NCBI GenBank assembly: GCA_016717725.1
Contig: JADKFA010000011.1
Coordinates: 1-64,000 of the forward strand
DNA length: 64,000 nucleotides
From: Bacteroidota bacterium
GTDB taxonomy: Bacteria; Bacteroidota; Bacteroidia; AKYH767-A; OLB10
Reading direction: 5' to 3'
Positions 16,059 to 24,321 of this stretch are shown here, one piece after another. Under the pieces are notes generated by a model. It made no database searches. It was not told the DNA's origin and worked only from the letters and a program-made list of their open reading frames with translations. The stretch's first letter is position 1, and the number at the start of each line of letters is the position of its first letter. Made by a program: the position numbers and the translations under genes.

Positions 16059-18809
16059 ATGCTCAATTTTATTGAAAGTATTGCTCAAGCTACCATCGAA
16101 CTTCCACCTCGTCGGACACTCGTTATTTTTCCTACGCAACGGGCTTGTCAAGAGTATAAAAAGGAGTATGCAAAACAAAAAGCAACCGCAGGATGGCTCC
16201 CGACGGTATTGCCAATTCGTGACTTACTAGGTAAATTAAATACACCTTTTCTACTCGATGACCTTTCTTTACTACTCAAACTCTATGCTATTCATGTGAG
16301 ATTTTTTGGAGAAGAAGAGTTTAGTTCTTTTATGTCATATGGGCAACAGATTATTGATGATTTTAATGAAATTGATCGACAATTGATCAACGCCGATCAA
16401 TTGTTTGAAGAGATTTATGATTTGCGAACGCTTGATGAACGTTTTGAACCAGGCGCAGAAGAAGCAACGTACATCAAAGCTTTTTGGTCGGAGTTTATTG
16501 GAACAACTCATACTCCCCTTCAACATTCTTTCCTGAAATATTGGAAGCAACTCCCTAAACTTTATACCGAGTTCAAAGCTGTTTTGCAAAAGGAAAATCA
16601 GGGATATGAAGGAATGGCTTGGCGTTACGTAGTCGATACAATGAGTCAACAAACTTTCTTTGATGAATTTGATCATATCGCATTTTGCGGATTTTATGCA
16701 TTAAATAAATCAGAAGAAAAAGTAATGATGCATCTGCAAAAAGCTGGGAAGCTTCATGTTTTTGTTGATTCAGACGAATATTATACCCAACCAAAGTATC
16801 ATGAGGCAGGAATGTTTTTCAGACGCGGATTCTTAGCTGACAATACCCATTCATGGAAGCATAATTTGTTTGCGATTCCGAAAGAAAGCTATTCTGTAAA
16901 AGGTTGTAATGGAGGTTATGCATTAACATGTGAATTAGCATTGGATATTCATCGTTTAGTTTCCTCCAATACAGATATTCAGAAAACGAATGCGTTGGTT
17001 GTTGTTCTTGCTGATGAATCATTGTTGTTCTCTTTGTATCAACAATGCCATCGATTAGGCGTGAATTTAAATCCCTCCATGGGGTTTCCACTAAAATACC
17101 ATCCTGCTTTTAAAGTGCTGAGTGCAATTATGCAATTTCGAAAATTGCGAATGGAAGATGTGAATGACTTGGTAAAGTATCGTCAGCTTGAAGAATTATA
17201 TCAGGAACCTTTGATCAATCGATTTTTCGCTCGAGATAATGCACCTCTGGTAGCGGTTGTTGAAGATGGATTGGTATCAGAGGATACGAATTTCTTTAGC
17301 TTGATGCTTCATTCCATTGATCCTTCTATCGAAACGGATAAGGAAGATATTCGATCTCTTCTCTCTCATTTTAAATTTAGCGAAGATGAATGGATTTATC
17401 CCTTGCATCACCATCTAGTCCAATATATGGATCAGGTTTTTGCTGTGTTGCAACTTCATGAGATGGAATTGAGCAATGAAAATTGGTGGGAATTATTTAT
17501 TGCTGAATTAAGTTTGGTACGCATCCCCTATTCTGTTGCAGATGGAATTCCGGTGATGGGCTTTCTAGAAACACGTATTTTAGATTTTGATCATGTATAT
17601 ATCGCTCCATTGAATGAAGGGAGTTTGCCGAGTACTACTTCATCAAAATCATTGATCCCCTATTCGTTGAGAAAAGCCTACCATCTCCCTTGTATGGAGG
17701 AGCAAGATGCAGTAACAGCTTATCACTTTTATCGTTTACTGCAAAGAGCAAAACATATTCGATTTTATTACACCACTAATATAAGCGATCAAGGTGCAGG
17801 CGAGAAAAGTCGATATCTTTATCAATTGCACCATGAATTGCTTGAGAAATGCCCTCCTAAATCCATTATTTATGAGCAGCAAGATAGCGTTGTTAATCCA
17901 ATGGTGGTGGAGCCAATTATTGTAAAGAAATCGGACGAGATCATTAGTAAGTTAAAAGAAAAATTTACTGTTGAGTTTTCCGACCCCAAAAAATTTTCAG
18001 GTTTAAGTGCATCGGCTCTAAATTCTTATATCGCCTGCTCGCTTCGATTTTATTTTGATCAATTGGCAGGAATTCGTCCCGATGATGAGGTGGAAGGATT
18101 AAGTGCTGGCCATTTTGGAAATGTGTTGCATAAAGCAATGGAAATTGCATATAAAGATCAAGAAGTTATTACCAAGGAATATATTGGAACGCTTTCAACT
18201 CATGTGGATGCAATTGTTGAGCAAGCCATCAAATTAGCTTATGGAAAACCCGTGCAAACCGGTCACGATTTCCTTATGAAAAAGGTGTTGATTGCCTTAG
18301 TGACAAAAATTTTTGAATATGATTTGGAATGTGCTCCTATTGAGTTAAAAGGATTAGAACAAAATTTGAGATGGACGCTTTCTATTCCTGGACAAGGAGA
18401 AGTTTGGTTAAAAGGAATTATTGATCGCTTGGATTTTTATGAGGATCATCTTCGAATATTAGATTATAAAACAGGTCGTGATACGATTAAAAAAGTTGAT
18501 AATTTTTCTTCGATGTTCCTGGAGACCGACTACAAATTAAATGTTCAACTGTTGTTTTACACACTTTTAGTGAGAAAAGCTTTTGACAAAGGCGCTCACA
18601 AATTAAAGGCAGGAATTTTTAAACTCAGATCATTCGAAGATGGTATCGACTGGTTGAATGATGGTGATCAAATTACAGATGAGATTTTAAATGATTTTCA
18701 AGAAGCACTTATTCTGAAAATTACTGAACTGTTTAATCCTGAAATTCCTTTCGTACAAACAACCGACTTAAAAACAATGCACTTTTTGCGATTACAAAGG
18801 TCTTTGTAG
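16059..18809 (+). CDS. AddB/RecB-like protein with C-terminal PD-(D/E)XK nuclease
   Basis: This 916-residue protein has the AddB build. The N-terminal half resembles a superfamily I helicase without intact motor motifs (RRTLVIFPTQRACQEYKKE where a Walker loop would be), followed by a C-terminal PD-(D/E)XK nuclease domain. The nuclease is visible as LSASALNSYIACSLRFYFDQL, GLSAGHFGNVLHKAME and the core ILDYKTGRD. Such proteins pair with an AddA-type helicase to process double-strand breaks for RecA. No AddA gene is in the window. Only one Cys precedes the nuclease region, so the four-Cys iron-sulfur site of Bacillus AddB is not evident. The gene is monocistronic, starting 45 bases after the preceding terminator. 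Confidence 0.8.
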   Translation: MLNFIESIAQATIELPPRRTLVIFPTQRACQEYKKEYAKQKATAGWLPTVLPIRDLLGKLNTPFLLDDLSLLLKLYAIHVRFFGEEEFSSFMSYGQQIIDDFNEIDRQLINADQLFEEIYDLRTLDERFEPGAEEATYIKAFWSEFIGTTHTPLQHSFLKYWKQLPKLYTEFKAVLQKENQGYEGMAWRYVVDTMSQQTFFDEFDHIAFCGFYALNKSEEKVMMHLQKAGKLHVFVDSDEYYTQPKYHEAGMFFRRGFLADNTHSWKHNLFAIPKESYSVKGCNGGYALTCELALDIHRLVSSNTDIQKTNALVVVLADESLLFSLYQQCHRLGVNLNPSMGFPLKYHPAFKVLSAIMQFRKLRMEDVNDLVKYRQLEELYQEPLINRFFARDNAPLVAVVEDGLVSEDTNFFSLMLHSIDPSIETDKEDIRSLLSHFKFSEDEWIYPLHHHLVQYMDQVFAVLQLHEMELSNENWWELFIAELSLVRIPYSVADGIPVMGFLETRILDFDHVYIAPLNEGSLPSTTSSKSLIPYSLRKAYHLPCMEEQDAVTAYHFYRLLQRAKHIRFYYTTNISDQGAGEKSRYLYQLHHELLEKCPPKSIIYEQQDSVVNPMVVEPIIVKKSDEIISKLKEKFTVEFSDPKKFSGLSASALNSYIACSLRFYFDQLAGIRPDDEVEGLSAGHFGNVLHKAMEIAYKDQEVITKEYIGTLSTHVDAIVEQAIKLAYGKPVQTGHDFLMKKVLIALVTKIFEYDLECAPIELKGLEQNLRWTLSIPGQGEVWLKGIIDRLDFYEDHLRILDYKTGRDTIKKVDNFSSMFLETDYKLNVQLLFYTLLVRKAFDKGAHKLKAGIFKLRSFEDGIDWLNDGDQITDEILNDFQEALILKITELFNPEIPFVQTTDLKTMHFLRLQRSL

Positions 18810-18828
18810 TCGACAAGCAACCTAAGTG

Positions 18829-18932
18829 CATCTCTCAAAACCTCGGATACTTCGTTTTACAAAAATTTTCAAATCCTCATTTACAATCGGTAAACTCCGG
18901 TGTTGAAATTCGTCTGCGAGGTTTAAGAGATG
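18829..18932. repeat. Imperfect inverted repeat between convergent genes
   Basis: A 17-base arm at 18829-18845 (CATCTCTCAAAACCTCG) pairs with a 16-base arm at 18916-18932 (CGAGGTTTAAGAGATG), with two differences. About 70 bases separate them. It fills the spacer between the nuclease gene and the convergent holin-like gene. It may be a small mobile repeat or act as a terminator for both. Confidence 0.65.
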
Positions 18933-18951
18933 CCCTTAATACTAATTACAA

Positions 18952-19311
18952 TTACCACTTCTTTTCGTTAGGCGATTCAGTGAGATGATCAATTAAAGAG
19001 GTGATCATCGACAAAACAATACTAAATAACATCGCCACCCAAAATCCATCTACATTAAACCCATCTTTCATAACATATGATGTTACTAAGATGATGGTGG
19101 CATTAATCACCAATAAAAACAATCCTAAAGTGACCAGGGTAATGGGAAAGGTTAGAAAAATTAAAATTGGTTTTACATACACATTCATCAAGACCAAGAG
19201 CGTTGAAACAATGATTGCCATTGGCAAATTCTTAACCTCAACGCCAGGCATTAAACTGGCGATTACAAATACGGCTAGTGCAGTAGAGGCTATTTTGATT
19301 AAAAAATTCAT
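18952..19311 (-). CDS. Phage holin family IV / small four-helix membrane protein
   Basis: This 119-residue protein has four hydrophobic stretches: ALAVFVIASLMPGVEV, AIIVSTLLVLMNVYVKPIL, LVTLGLFLLVINATIILV and FWVAMLFSIVLSMITSLI. The pattern NVYVKPILIFLTFPITLVTLGLF is typical of the mycobacterial-type phage holin superfamily IV (PF04020). The family is widespread in chromosomes without any prophage, and its role there is unknown. No phage genes surround it, so a lysis role is unlikely. It is convergent with the nuclease gene and divergent from the glutathione peroxidase gene, 45 bases away. Confidence 0.8.
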   Translation of the reverse strand: MNFLIKIASTALAVFVIASLMPGVEVKNLPMAIIVSTLLVLMNVYVKPILIFLTFPITLVTLGLFLLVINATIILVTSYVMKDGFNVDGFWVAMLFSIVLSMITSLIDHLTESPNEKKW

Positions 19312-19356
19312 TTTGTCTGGAGTGTAAAAATAGGCTTTATTTTATACTTTTACAAG

Positions 19357-19866
19357 ATGTTAACATTTATCCTATCCCTCCTTTTTGTACTGAGTCCTAC
19401 CGAAACCGTTTATCAGTTTTCGGTGAAGGATATAGCAGGCAATCCCATCGATTTACAGCAATATAAAGGCAAAAAAATTCTATTTGTAAATGTTGCTTCC
19501 GAATGTGGTTATACCAAACAGTACGAGGCTTTGCAGGTGTTATCGGAGCGATACAAGAAGTCGTTGGTGGTCATTGGTGTGCCAGCGAATAATTTTGGTG
19601 GGCAAGAGCCGGGAACAAACGAAGAAATAAAAGCCTTTTGTTCTAAAACCTATCAAATCACTTTTCCATTGACTTCAAAAGTATCAGTAAAAGGTAATGA
19701 TATCGATCCGCTATTTAAATGGCTAACGGAACAAGCAAATCCTGATTTCATAGGCGATATCAAATGGAACTTTGAAAAATTCTTGATCGATGAAAATGGA
19801 AAGTTAATACGTCGATTTCGTTCCAAAGTAAAGCCATTGGATGCAGAACTTATCAATTCACTTTAA
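19357..19866 (+). CDS. Glutathione peroxidase-like thiol peroxidase, probably exported
   Basis: This 169-residue protein has the GPx fold. The peroxidatic Cys is C50 in NVASECGY, with Gln83 in NNFGGQEPG and Trp in IKWNFEKFL completing the catalytic set. C95 in IKAFCSKTYQITFPL is the likely resolving Cys, so it probably uses thioredoxin rather than glutathione. The N-terminus (MLTFILSLLFVLSPTETVY) looks like a signal peptide, placing it in the periplasm. It reduces hydrogen peroxide or lipid hydroperoxides. It ends 18 bases from the convergent response regulator gene. Confidence 0.9.
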   Translation: MLTFILSLLFVLSPTETVYQFSVKDIAGNPIDLQQYKGKKILFVNVASECGYTKQYEALQVLSERYKKSLVVIGVPANNFGGQEPGTNEEIKAFCSKTYQITFPLTSKVSVKGNDIDPLFKWLTEQANPDFIGDIKWNFEKFLIDENGKLIRRFRSKVKPLDAELINSL

Positions 19867-19884
19867 GACTAAATTAATATGGAA

Positions 19885-20580
19885 TTAGGAGTTATTGGTT
19901 ACTAATAATCTTACTCCCTTTCCATGTAAACTTACGATTTCAATATTAGGATCTTTCTTTAAATATTTCCTCAGCTTAGTAATGAACACATCCATACTTC
20001 TTCCATTGAAGTAGGTGTCTTCGCCCCAAATTAATTTTAATGCTTTTGATCGAGGTAAAAGATCGTTTTCATGCAAACAAAGTAGTCGTAATAATTCAGC
20101 TTCCTTAGGCGACAAGGATTCACTTTCGTTTTCGGAAGTGATGGTCCTTAATTTATAATCGAATTGATAAATTCCGATGTTAAAATGATCTCGACCTTCT
20201 AATGCGGAATGTCCCATGGATCGCTTTAGTACGGTTTGCATTTTGTAAAGGAGAACATCGGTATCAAAAGGTTTTGTGAGAAAGTCATCCGCTCCTACTC
20301 GATATCCAGTAATCATATCCTCTTTCATTCCTTTTGCGGTGAGAAAAAATAAAGGTGTCAATTTATCAATTTCTCGAATTTGTTTGGCTAAGGAGAAGCC
20401 ATCCATCTTAGGCATCATCACATCTAAAATGATCAAGTCAAATCCTCCTTTCGAATACGCATCAAATCCAGCGACACCATCACGTGCCAAGGTAACATGG
20501 TAATCATTTAGCTCCAGATAATTTTTTAAAACATTTCCGAAGTTCAGATCGTCTTCAACTAATAATATTTTTGCTTTCAT
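19885..20580 (-). CDS. OmpR-family response regulator, partner of the kinase at 20577
   Basis: This 231-residue regulator has a receiver domain with VEDDLNF, phospho-acceptor D53 in LIILDVMMPKMDG, FLTAKG and FLTKPF. A winged-helix output domain follows (SPKEAELLRLLCLHENDLLPRSKAL, HGKGVRLLV at the end). Its ATG overlaps the kinase stop by four bases (ATGA), so the two are translationally coupled. A helically phased TTAAC array in the divergent spacer at 22333-22369 is a good candidate binding site. The regulon probably includes the secreted protein at 22423 and its own operon. Confidence 0.95.
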   Translation of the reverse strand: MKAKILLVEDDLNFGNVLKNYLELNDYHVTLARDGVAGFDAYSKGGFDLIILDVMMPKMDGFSLAKQIREIDKLTPLFFLTAKGMKEDMITGYRVGADDFLTKPFDTDVLLYKMQTVLKRSMGHSALEGRDHFNIGIYQFDYKLRTITSENESESLSPKEAELLRLLCLHENDLLPRSKALKLIWGEDTYFNGRSMDVFITKLRKYLKKDPNIEIVSLHGKGVRLLVTNNS

Positions 20581-22292
20581 GCTTTTTCATTTTCTAAGAT
20601 GGGCAAACGAATAATAAATGAACTTCCTTTACCTAATTCACTTTGTACTTCTATTTGCCCATTGTGCATATCTACGATGGCCTTTACATAACTTAATCCT
20701 AAGCCAAATCCTTTTACATCATGAATATTTCCCGATGTAGCTCTGAAAAAGGTTTCAAAAACTCTCTTTGAAACTTCTTTACTCATTCCAATTCCTTTAT
20801 CTTGAATGGCGATGGTTACTTTAGATGAATCCGAATACACATGTACTCGAATGGCAGGGGCTTCAGGACTGTATTTATTTGCATTGTCGAGTAAATTGAT
20901 GAATACATTCATGATGTGATTAGGATCCGCATAAATTTGAACATCGTTCCCCTCCCAATCAATAGTAATATGTCCTTCCCTTTGTTGAACGGGAAGCTGC
21001 ATACTGGCAGCGGCGGATTCGATTACTTCTTTTAGTCCAATATTTTCTTTGTTGATTTTTATTTCACCTTTATCTATTTGCGCCATTTGTAAAACGGTTT
21101 CCACCTGACGCAACATTCTTTCATTTTCATCCTTTATGATACCGGTATAAAAAACCAATTTATCTGGAGATTGACTAACCCGAGGATCCTGAATAGACTC
21201 ATTCGCGATGGCAATGGTTGCTATTGGCGTTTTAAATTCATGAGTCATATTATTTATAAAATCATTTTTAATGATTGCTAATTTTTTTTGCTGTTGAATT
21301 ACAAACAATGTGTAACCAAAACCCGTAATAATTATTCCCGTGAATAACAATGAAAACAAGAGCATCAAAAACATGCTACCTAAAATATAATTGAACTTGT
21401 TGTTGAAGTCTAGACATAACACTTCACTTTTATTGATGATATCATTGGGAAAAAGTGAAAGTTGGTATGGACTATTGATCAAAGGTAAACTATCATCCTT
21501 GTTCGTCAATAATAGCGCTTTCGGAATATTTTTCTGAAAAACTCCATACTTATAATCCAACTCTAAATCATGATTCTTGATCTCAGCCATGACAATCGAA
21601 TCTAAATTACGTTTAGATATACGATTGAAAATATTGCCTTGAGGATCGACAATTTGAAAAGTTAATTTTTGCATGATGGAATTCAACTTCTTCATTTTCG
21701 TCTTCATCCTTTTTTCCACCAATGCAATTTTGCGCTCTTCCAACGCTGAATTCTGATCAACTATTGGATCATCCATTGGATTCAATTCATTTCTTCTTCG
21801 GTTGAAACTTAAATCAATAATTTCACGCTGTTCAATATTTTTTTCAATCCGAATATCGATGGTTGAATCTAAATGTAAAAAGGACATTTCACCATCTGGA
21901 TTCCACGACTTTTGTAGCAACTTATCCTTTCCAAATTTTTTAGTGATGGCTTCATCAAGTTCCCTAGCTGGGCTGGGTGGTCCCGGAGGAGGTGGTGGCG
22001 GCAAAGGTGGTTCCATGGCAACTGAAGAAATTATGTGAAGCAAACTATCGTTGAGTCCAACAAAAGTAATGTTTGAATCTTCCAATGAAATAAAATTGTT
22101 CACTACCAAGCGACGATTCTCCATCTCTTCCACTTGCTCCACTATTTTATTCATGGCCATCATCACGGTGCCATCAAATTGCTTTGCCTTACTCTCAAAA
22201 TCATGTTTTATCCAATACGCTTGTAAAAGTATGAGCCCAGCAAGAGCAATACTCATTGAGATTACAATAAATTGGAATTTCCCTTTTTTCAT
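20577..22292 (-). CDS. Membrane sensor histidine kinase
   Basis: This 571-residue kinase has an N-terminal helix (FIVISMSIALAGLILLQAYW), a periplasmic sensor of about 270 residues and a second helix (ILGSMFLMLLFSLLFTGIIITGFGY). Then come the H-box NNMTHEFKTPI (His351) and a HATPase domain with an N-box NLLDNANKY and the G-boxes DKGIGM and GFGLGLSY. The sensor contains a proline run, PPLPPPPPPGPPSP (about residues 95-108). I chose ATG 22292 rather than the in-frame TTG at 22301, because an exact -7 box covers 22299-22306. The kinase and regulator form an operon divergent from the secreted protein at 22423, which is the usual place for a direct target. Confidence 0.93.
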   Translation of the reverse strand: MKKGKFQFIVISMSIALAGLILLQAYWIKHDFESKAKQFDGTVMMAMNKIVEQVEEMENRRLVVNNFISLEDSNITFVGLNDSLLHIISSVAMEPPLPPPPPPGPPSPARELDEAITKKFGKDKLLQKSWNPDGEMSFLHLDSTIDIRIEKNIEQREIIDLSFNRRRNELNPMDDPIVDQNSALEERKIALVEKRMKTKMKKLNSIMQKLTFQIVDPQGNIFNRISKRNLDSIVMAEIKNHDLELDYKYGVFQKNIPKALLLTNKDDSLPLINSPYQLSLFPNDIINKSEVLCLDFNNKFNYILGSMFLMLLFSLLFTGIIITGFGYTLFVIQQQKKLAIIKNDFINNMTHEFKTPIATIAIANESIQDPRVSQSPDKLVFYTGIIKDENERMLRQVETVLQMAQIDKGEIKINKENIGLKEVIESAAASMQLPVQQREGHITIDWEGNDVQIYADPNHIMNVFINLLDNANKYSPEAPAIRVHVYSDSSKVTIAIQDKGIGMSKEVSKRVFETFFRATSGNIHDVKGFGLGLSYVKAIVDMHNGQIEVQSELGKGSSFIIRLPILENEKA

Positions 22293-22298
22293 TGACCT

Positions 22299-22306
22299 CA
22301 AATTTA
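22299..22306 (-). promoter_or_regulatory. -7 box of the kinase-regulator operon
   Basis: TAAATTTG on the minus strand is an exact TAnnTTTG match, six bases before the ATG at 22292. It supports the shorter kinase start and a nearly leaderless transcript. Confidence 0.6.
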
Positions 22307-22332
22307 GTGTATGTAATGGAATTAAAATGTAT

Positions 22333-22369
22333 TTAACGATACATTAACGAGCATTAACTGGCCGTTAAC
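22333..22369 (+). promoter_or_regulatory. Phased TTAAC direct repeats, candidate response-regulator operator
   Basis: TTAAC occurs at 22333, 22344, 22354 and 22365, with spacings of 11, 10 and 11 bases, so all four lie on one face of the helix. OmpR/PhoB-family regulators bind such direct repeats; Bacillus PhoP uses a similar TTAACA-type repeat. The array sits 22 bases upstream of the TAGGTTTG box of the gene at 22423, which has no -33 TTTG, as expected for an activated promoter. Confidence 0.65.
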
Positions 22370-22391
22370 CGCAATGCCTTGGAGTAAATTA

Positions 22392-22399
22392 TAGGTTTG
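22392..22399 (+). promoter_or_regulatory. -7 box of the secreted protein gene at 22423
   Basis: TAGGTTTG matches TAnnTTTG exactly and lies 23 bases before the ATG. There is no TTTG at the -33 position; the TTAAC array occupies the region just upstream instead. Confidence 0.6.
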
Positions 22400-22422
22400 C
22401 ATTAAACTAATAATCGACAAAC

Positions 22423-23007
22423 ATGAGAACAAAAACTGTATTACTAATCTGCTTAAGTATCATTTCGGGAGGAATGATGGCACAAACTACTGATAGTAAA
22501 TCAAACGAAAAGAACAAAGTAAAAGTGCACATTGAAAAAGAAGTGAATGGAAAGAAGACGGTGATCGATACCATATTTTCTTCTACTGATGATAGCGCTT
22601 ATAAAACTTTTATGGACGATCATGACATGAAAGTGGAAGTTGTGGAAGGAAATGGAAAGGATGGAAAGAAAATAAAGAAAGAAGTAATCGTTAAAATGGA
22701 TGATAAGAGCGGAAATACCGAGCGTAAAATGATTTTCATTCATCCTGATGCTCCAATGCCTCCATCTCCTCCAACGCCTCCCACAATTCCTGACATTGAT
22801 GAAGAGATGAAATCTTTTGATTTTAGCTGGACCGATGATAATGGAAAGAAACAGGAAAAGAAAATTGAAAAGAAAATTAGAATGATGATGGATGAAAATA
22901 GTGACTTTGATTGGACCTCATCGGACATCGATAAATACATCCATGATGATAAATCAACGAAAAGATCACGTAGAAGTAAATGTGAAAAAGAGAGTGATTA
23001 TTATTGA
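22423..23007 (+). CDS. Secreted charged protein of unknown function, likely two-component target
   Basis: This 194-residue protein begins with a signal peptide (VLLICLSIISGGMMAQ), after which it is rich in Lys, Asp and Glu. A proline stretch (PDAPMPPSPPTPPTIPDIDEE) lies in the middle. The C-terminus is basic and then acidic (KSTKRSRRSKCEKESDYY) with one Cys. I do not recognise a family. Repeated phrases such as VNGKKTVIDTIF and DKSGNTERKMIF hint at a beta-rich repeat. It is probably periplasmic. The gene is divergent from the kinase-regulator operon and preceded by the phased TTAAC array, so it is likely their output. The kinase sensor also has a proline run; any interaction is speculation. 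Confidence 0.75.
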   Translation: MRTKTVLLICLSIISGGMMAQTTDSKSNEKNKVKVHIEKEVNGKKTVIDTIFSSTDDSAYKTFMDDHDMKVEVVEGNGKDGKKIKKEVIVKMDDKSGNTERKMIFIHPDAPMPPSPPTPPTIPDIDEEMKSFDFSWTDDNGKKQEKKIEKKIRMMMDENSDFDWTSSDIDKYIHDDKSTKRSRRSKCEKESDYY

Positions 23008-23030
23008 AGAGTATTAGGTTAAAAAAAATT

Positions 23031-23080
23031 CCTTCCCTAGAAACATTGACTCGTTTAGCGGGATCAGTTTCTGGTGAAGG
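23031..23080. terminator. Probable bidirectional terminator
   Basis: CCTTCCCTAGAAAC (23031-23044) and GTTTCTGGTGAAGG (23067-23080) can form an imperfect 14-base stem with a 22-base loop. An A run precedes it and a T-rich stretch follows. It separates two convergent genes. Confidence 0.5.
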
Positions 23081-23102
23081 GATTTTATTATTGAAGACTA
23101 AA

Positions 23103-23962
23103 TTAAATATTTACTTTTTCTTCTGCAGTAAATTTTCTTTCTCTTAAATCGAAAGTATTCCCTTTGGTCATCACATGCACAACTAAATTTTCGATGCTGA
23201 TGGGAGAACCATCATTTAAATCGGCGATATTAGAATGTCGAATGCCATAACCATCAACAATAATTACTAAGCCTGATCCGATAGCTTCGAGGTGATTATT
23301 ATCGGTTACCACTACTCCTGTATCTTCACCTAAACCGATTCCAATACATGAAGGATTCGATGCTACAGCTTGAGCTAATCGGCCAAAACGACCGCGTTTA
23401 TCAAAGTGCGAATCGATGATAACATCTTTCATGAAAGCCAAACCCGTTGTAATTTTTACCTCTCCTTTTATTAATGCTCCCGCGCTCGACCCTTGATAAA
23501 TCATGGTATTGCTCATTGCCATGGCCCCTGCACTCGTTCCGGCTAAAACAAATTCTTCATTGTTCAATCGATTTTGCAGTATTCTTAAAATCTCTGTCCC
23601 TCCAAAAATGGTACTTAAGCGCAATTGATTTCCGCCCGACAACATCACGCCATCACACTTCTTAATTCGCTCTATAAATTCTGGATTTTGCGCATCCGCA
23701 CGATTACGGATATGCATGTTTTGAACATTGGTACAACCAATCTTGCCAAAGGCAGTCAAATAGTTTTCTCCAACTTCTTCAGGAATACTTGAAGCAGATG
23801 TAATTACTTCAATATGAGCGTCTTTCTGACCTTTGCATTCATCTACAATTCTCGATAAAATTTGTAATTCGAAGTAGTTAAGGTTGTTTCGTTGCTGAAT
23901 ATTCGGCTCCAACTCATTTCCTTTGTCTTCATTCCCCCAATCGCTATTAGTTTACCTTTCAT
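23103..23962 (-). CDS. cphB: Cyanophycinase, N-terminus out of frame by one base
   Basis: This is a peptidase S51-family protein that cleaves cyanophycin to beta-Asp-Arg dipeptides. The catalytic Ser is in GTSAGAMAMS. Other family text is GVMLSGGNQLRL, DSHFDKRGRFGRL and GIGLGEDTG. The open frame ends at 23912 with no proper start. The expected N-terminus MKGKLIAIG starts at ATG 23962 in another frame and continues as GNEDKGNE only if one base is added in the C run at 23934-23938 (C5, expected C6). Repaired length is about 286 residues, normal for the family. It is divergent from cphA. The indel may be a sequence error; otherwise the gene is inactive. Confidence 0.88.
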
Positions 23963-24006
23963 AATGACATGCCTATTAATAAATGCCCTTTTTGGAGAAT
24001 AAATAA

Positions 24007-24203
24007 CCCAAAAAAGTCATTTGACTTTTTTGCCCTATGGGCTGACGATTAATTTTGAAGCAATAATTCACATTATTTTGTAAAACAAAAGTAAGAATTG
24101 CTTCAAAATTAATGTCAGGGTTAATCCCGACAATACATTGATTTATCAATGTATTCGTCGCTACGGGCACAATTGTCAATGCTAATGACAATTGTTGGAT
24201 AAT
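24007..24203 (+). repeat. Four-hairpin element, copy B
   Basis: This is the second copy of the element at 6011-6205, in the same orientation. Hairpins: AAAAAAGTCA/TGACTTTTTT (24010-24019/24022-24031); CTGAC plus a perfect 17 bp stem 24048-24064/24097-24113 closed by GTCAG; 24128-24141/24146-24160 with one bulged C; and ACAATTGTCA/TGACAATTGT (24169-24178/24186-24195). Compared with copy A, stem 2 swaps G-C for A-T (6055/6115 versus 24051/24110) and stem 3 swaps T-A for A-T (6140/6157 versus 24135/24152), so pairing is kept. Here it lies in the spacer between divergent cphB and cphA. Confidence 0.75.
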
Positions 24204-24246
24204 TGAATTTTATTCAGTTTTTGGTTGATTACGAAACTATTCTTAA

Positions 24247-24277
24247 TTTCATCGTGTCGACCATACACCTACATTCG
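24247..24277 (+). promoter_or_regulatory. Probable cphA promoter
   Basis: TACATTCG (24270-24277) differs by one base from TAnnTTTG. TTTC (24247-24250) lies 19 bases upstream in the -33 position. The ATG of cphA is 44 bases downstream. Confidence 0.45.
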
Positions 24278-24321
24278 GTTTATTAACAAGTCGAAAATTA
24301 AAACTTTATTAAGAAATTATT

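Noticed and set aside
18952..19311. Holin-like gene as sign of a prophage
   Set aside because: No other phage gene lies near it, and this holin family is common in chromosomes without phage.
23976..24191. 71-codon open frame on the minus strand
   Set aside because: It lies within copy B of the hairpin element, and its codons follow the inverted repeats; copy A has no equivalent frame.
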